From: Armatimonadetes bacterium UBA5419
Lineage (GTDB): Bacteria > Armatimonadota > UBA10988
Assembly: GCA_002409445.1 (NCBI GenBank)
Contig: DHNJ01000220.1
Location: forward strand, 6,073-35,218
Direction: 5' to 3'
Length of the DNA stretch: 29,146 nt
Part shown: one piece after another, positions 27,735-29,146 of the stretch
Layout of the letters: each line of letters opens with the position of its first letter
How positions within the stretch are numbered: position 1 is the first letter of the stretch
Translations under genes and position numbers: made by a program
Notes under the pieces: generated by a model
The model's database searches: none
What the model saw: the letters and a program-made list of their open reading frames with translations, nothing else
What the model was told of the DNA's origin: nothing

Positions 27735-29146
27735 ATGAACGAGCCGCACCTCGATCTCCGCCGCCCGTGGATCTGGCCGCGGGGCGACAGCCACGTCGTC
27801 CTCTCCGCCGGCACCAAGGACGACCTCGGCAGTCCGGACGTCTTGAAGACCTACGTCGAGCCGGGCGGCGCGTGCTCGCCGGGCATCGGCGGCGTGGGGT
27901 TGACGCTGTGGGTCTGGCTGGCCGAGACTCGCCGGCTCGTCTGCGCCGAACGGCTCGACCGCGCCCAGATCCGCGATCGCTGGCTCGGCGGGCTGCTGCC
28001 GCTGCTGCGCAGCCGCTGGCGGGCGGGCGACCTGGAGGTCGATTACCGCCTCGCTGCCGACAGCCACGGCGACCGCTACGCGACGCACGTGACGCTCGTC
28101 GCGCGGCTAACCAACCGCGGCGAGCGGCCGGTGACGGCGCGGGCTTGGCTGGTCGCGCGCGGCCTGGGGCCGGCCTCCGGGCCAGTACACGAGATCGCTG
28201 TGCTCGACTCGGGTCGCCGGGTTGTCGCCGACGGGCGGCTCGTGCTCCTCGCCGGGTCCGACGCGGACGTGGCGGGCGCCGCCAGCCCTGAACAAGATGG
28301 CTCGGAGATCTCCGAGTTGCTGTTGCGCGGCACCGAACCGACACAGCCACGCGCCACCGATGCGGGCGGCTGGGCTGGCGCTGCCCTGGGCTACGACCTC
28401 GCGCTGCGGCCCGGTGGGGTCTGGGAGATGGGCTGGGACGCTCCGGTCTGGCTGCCGGGCACGGAACCGCCGGTCAGCCTCGCCCTGCGCTGCGCCCTGC
28501 CCGCGGCGATGCGTCTCGAGGCTCTCGCCGACCGCTGGCGGTCACAACGGGGCGCGCTGACGATCGACGCGCCGGACCCGCGCTACCAGGAGCTTGTGGG
28601 CGCGGCCCTAACGCAGGTGCAGATGGCCTGGCACGGCGATGAGCCGCGAGTCGGCACGCTGGACCTGCCCCTCCTCAATCCCCGCGGTGGCGTCAGCGTC
28701 GCACTACTCCTCGACCGCTGCGGTCAGCATGACCTTGCCCGCCAAGCCCTGCGCTCGCTCTACAGACAACCCGCCGGCGGCGGCCGGGGACCGCAGGCGG
28801 ACCTGCCGGGCCAGTTGCTGTGGGCGACCGCTGAGCATGTCGCACTGAGCAGCGATGCGTCGCTGCTCGACACCGACTGGGACGGACTGGCGGCGCTGGC
28901 CGAACTGCTGGTCACAGCTCGGTCGACGGACACCGCGATCCACCATGCTGCACCCTTTCTCGACGACGACGCGCGCCTCGACCCAACGGCCGAGCAGTTC
29001 TGTGGGCCGGCGCGGCACGGACTCATCCAGGGCCGCGCCCTGGGCGACCGACCGGTTTACTGGGTCAACGCCTGGGCCCTGGCCGGACTGCGCGCCGCGG
29101 CCGAGCTGGGCGACCACTGCGGCGACGACGAGCGGGCGGCGGCGTG
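27735..29146 (+). CDS. Large protein of unknown function, possibly six-hairpin glycosidase-like (3' truncated by window edge)
   Basis: From ATG 27735 the frame stays open to the last base, giving 470 codons without a stop. It starts MNEPHLDLRRPWIWPRGDSH and has no signal peptide. The first half looks like a beta-sandwich: YVEPGGACSPGIGGVGLTLW, then VWLAETRRL, and YATHVTLVARLTNRGERPVT, then ARAWLV. From about residue 280 it turns helical, with hairpin-like stretches LDLPLLNPRGGVSVALLLDR, then CGQHDLARQAL, and GDRPVYWVNAWALAGLRAAA. A beta-sandwich followed by alpha-hairpins with Asn-Pro-Arg and Trp-rich loops is how (alpha/alpha)6 glycosidases and glycan lyases are built, but I see no proven catalytic pair, so this is only a fold-level guess. 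It lies 42 bases after the methyltransferase with its own promoter. Confidence 0.7.
   Translation, partial: MNEPHLDLRRPWIWPRGDSHVVLSAGTKDDLGSPDVLKTYVEPGGACSPGIGGVGLTLWVWLAETRRLVCAERLDRAQIRDRWLGGLLPLLRSRWRAGDLEVDYRLAADSHGDRYATHVTLVARLTNRGERPVTARAWLVARGLGPASGPVHEIAVLDSGRRVVADGRLVLLAGSDADVAGAASPEQDGSEISELLLRGTEPTQPRATDAGGWAGAALGYDLALRPGGVWEMGWDAPVWLPGTEPPVSLALRCALPAAMRLEALADRWRSQRGALTIDAPDPRYQELVGAALTQVQMAWHGDEPRVGTLDLPLLNPRGGVSVALLLDRCGQHDLARQALRSLYRQPAGGGRGPQADLPGQLLWATAEHVALSSDASLLDTDWDGLAALAELLVTARSTDTAIHHAAPFLDDDARLDPTAEQFCGPARHGLIQGRALGDRPVYWVNAWALAGLRAAAELGDHCGDDERAAA

Noticed and set aside
27541..28350. Minus-strand (27541-28350) and plus-strand (27767-28291) frames over the end of the methyltransferase and the last gene
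   Set aside because: Shadows of the methyltransferase and of the open frame from 27735. Their Arg/Ala/Pro-rich translations have no domain.
1..29146. CRISPR arrays, insertion sequences, integrase genes or attachment sites
   Set aside because: No regularly spaced direct repeats, transposase motifs or integrase motifs were seen, and the tRNA 3' ends are not duplicated in the window as far as I could read.

Overview
This is a GC-rich bacterial chromosome segment that is almost fully coding. The organism is probably a diderm, because lipopolysaccharide-transport genes (lptA/lptB/lptF-like) are present. The mix of a SigH-type sigma factor, an EpsC-type serine acetyltransferase, paired xylose-isomerase-like and Gfo/Idh sugar enzymes, and a stray microcompartment vertex protein would fit Armatimonadota or a neighbouring phylum. 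That placement is inference; no rRNA gene is present to fix it. No phage, insertion sequence or CRISPR array was seen.

Left part (1-5128, plus strand): the 3' end of the F-type ATP synthase operon (atpA end, atpG, atpD, atpC), running directly into a membrane-anchored archaemetzincin-like protease and prmA. Then come a SigH-like sigma factor with its own promoter and terminator (5216-6052), a sugar isomerase/oxidoreductase pair (6114-8115), a convergent orphan sugar-ABC ATPase (8170-9696), an RmlC-like cupin (9766-10245), a UvrB/UvrC-motif protein and cysE on the minus strand (10246-12045), a divergent 81-residue orphan gene (12147-12392) and a 1397-residue secreted subtilase (12582-16775).

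Right part: two minus-strand blocks. The first is eutN-like, lptA, lptB, lptF, ispG (21020 down to 16858). The second is three tRNAs followed by larB, larC, rng and an RsbW-like kinase (25714 down to 21243), with overlapping or nearly touching reading frames from larB onward. Divergent from the tRNAs is a plus-strand pair: a tRNA-guanine transglycosylase homolog overlapping by 4 bases a homolog of the 16S rRNA m7G1405 (Arm/Rmt/FmrO) aminoglycoside-resistance methyltransferases. The window ends inside a large uncharacterised protein (27735 to the edge) that may be a six-hairpin glycosidase-like protein.

Recurrent regulatory features: promoters of the form TTGAC(A/C/G), 17-18 bases, TANNNT are readable upstream of most transcription units. 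Two plus-strand genes (tgt and the last ORF) have their -10 box 6-7 bases from ATG and no ribosome-binding site, suggesting leaderless mRNAs. Several gene pairs are joined by GTGA, ATGA or TAATG overlaps. The most interesting items are the TGT/Arm-methyltransferase pair, the orphan microcompartment vertex gene at the head of an LPS-transport operon, a roughly 45-residue insertion in AtpA, the protease attached to the ATP synthase operon, and three divergent tandem modules in the subtilase.
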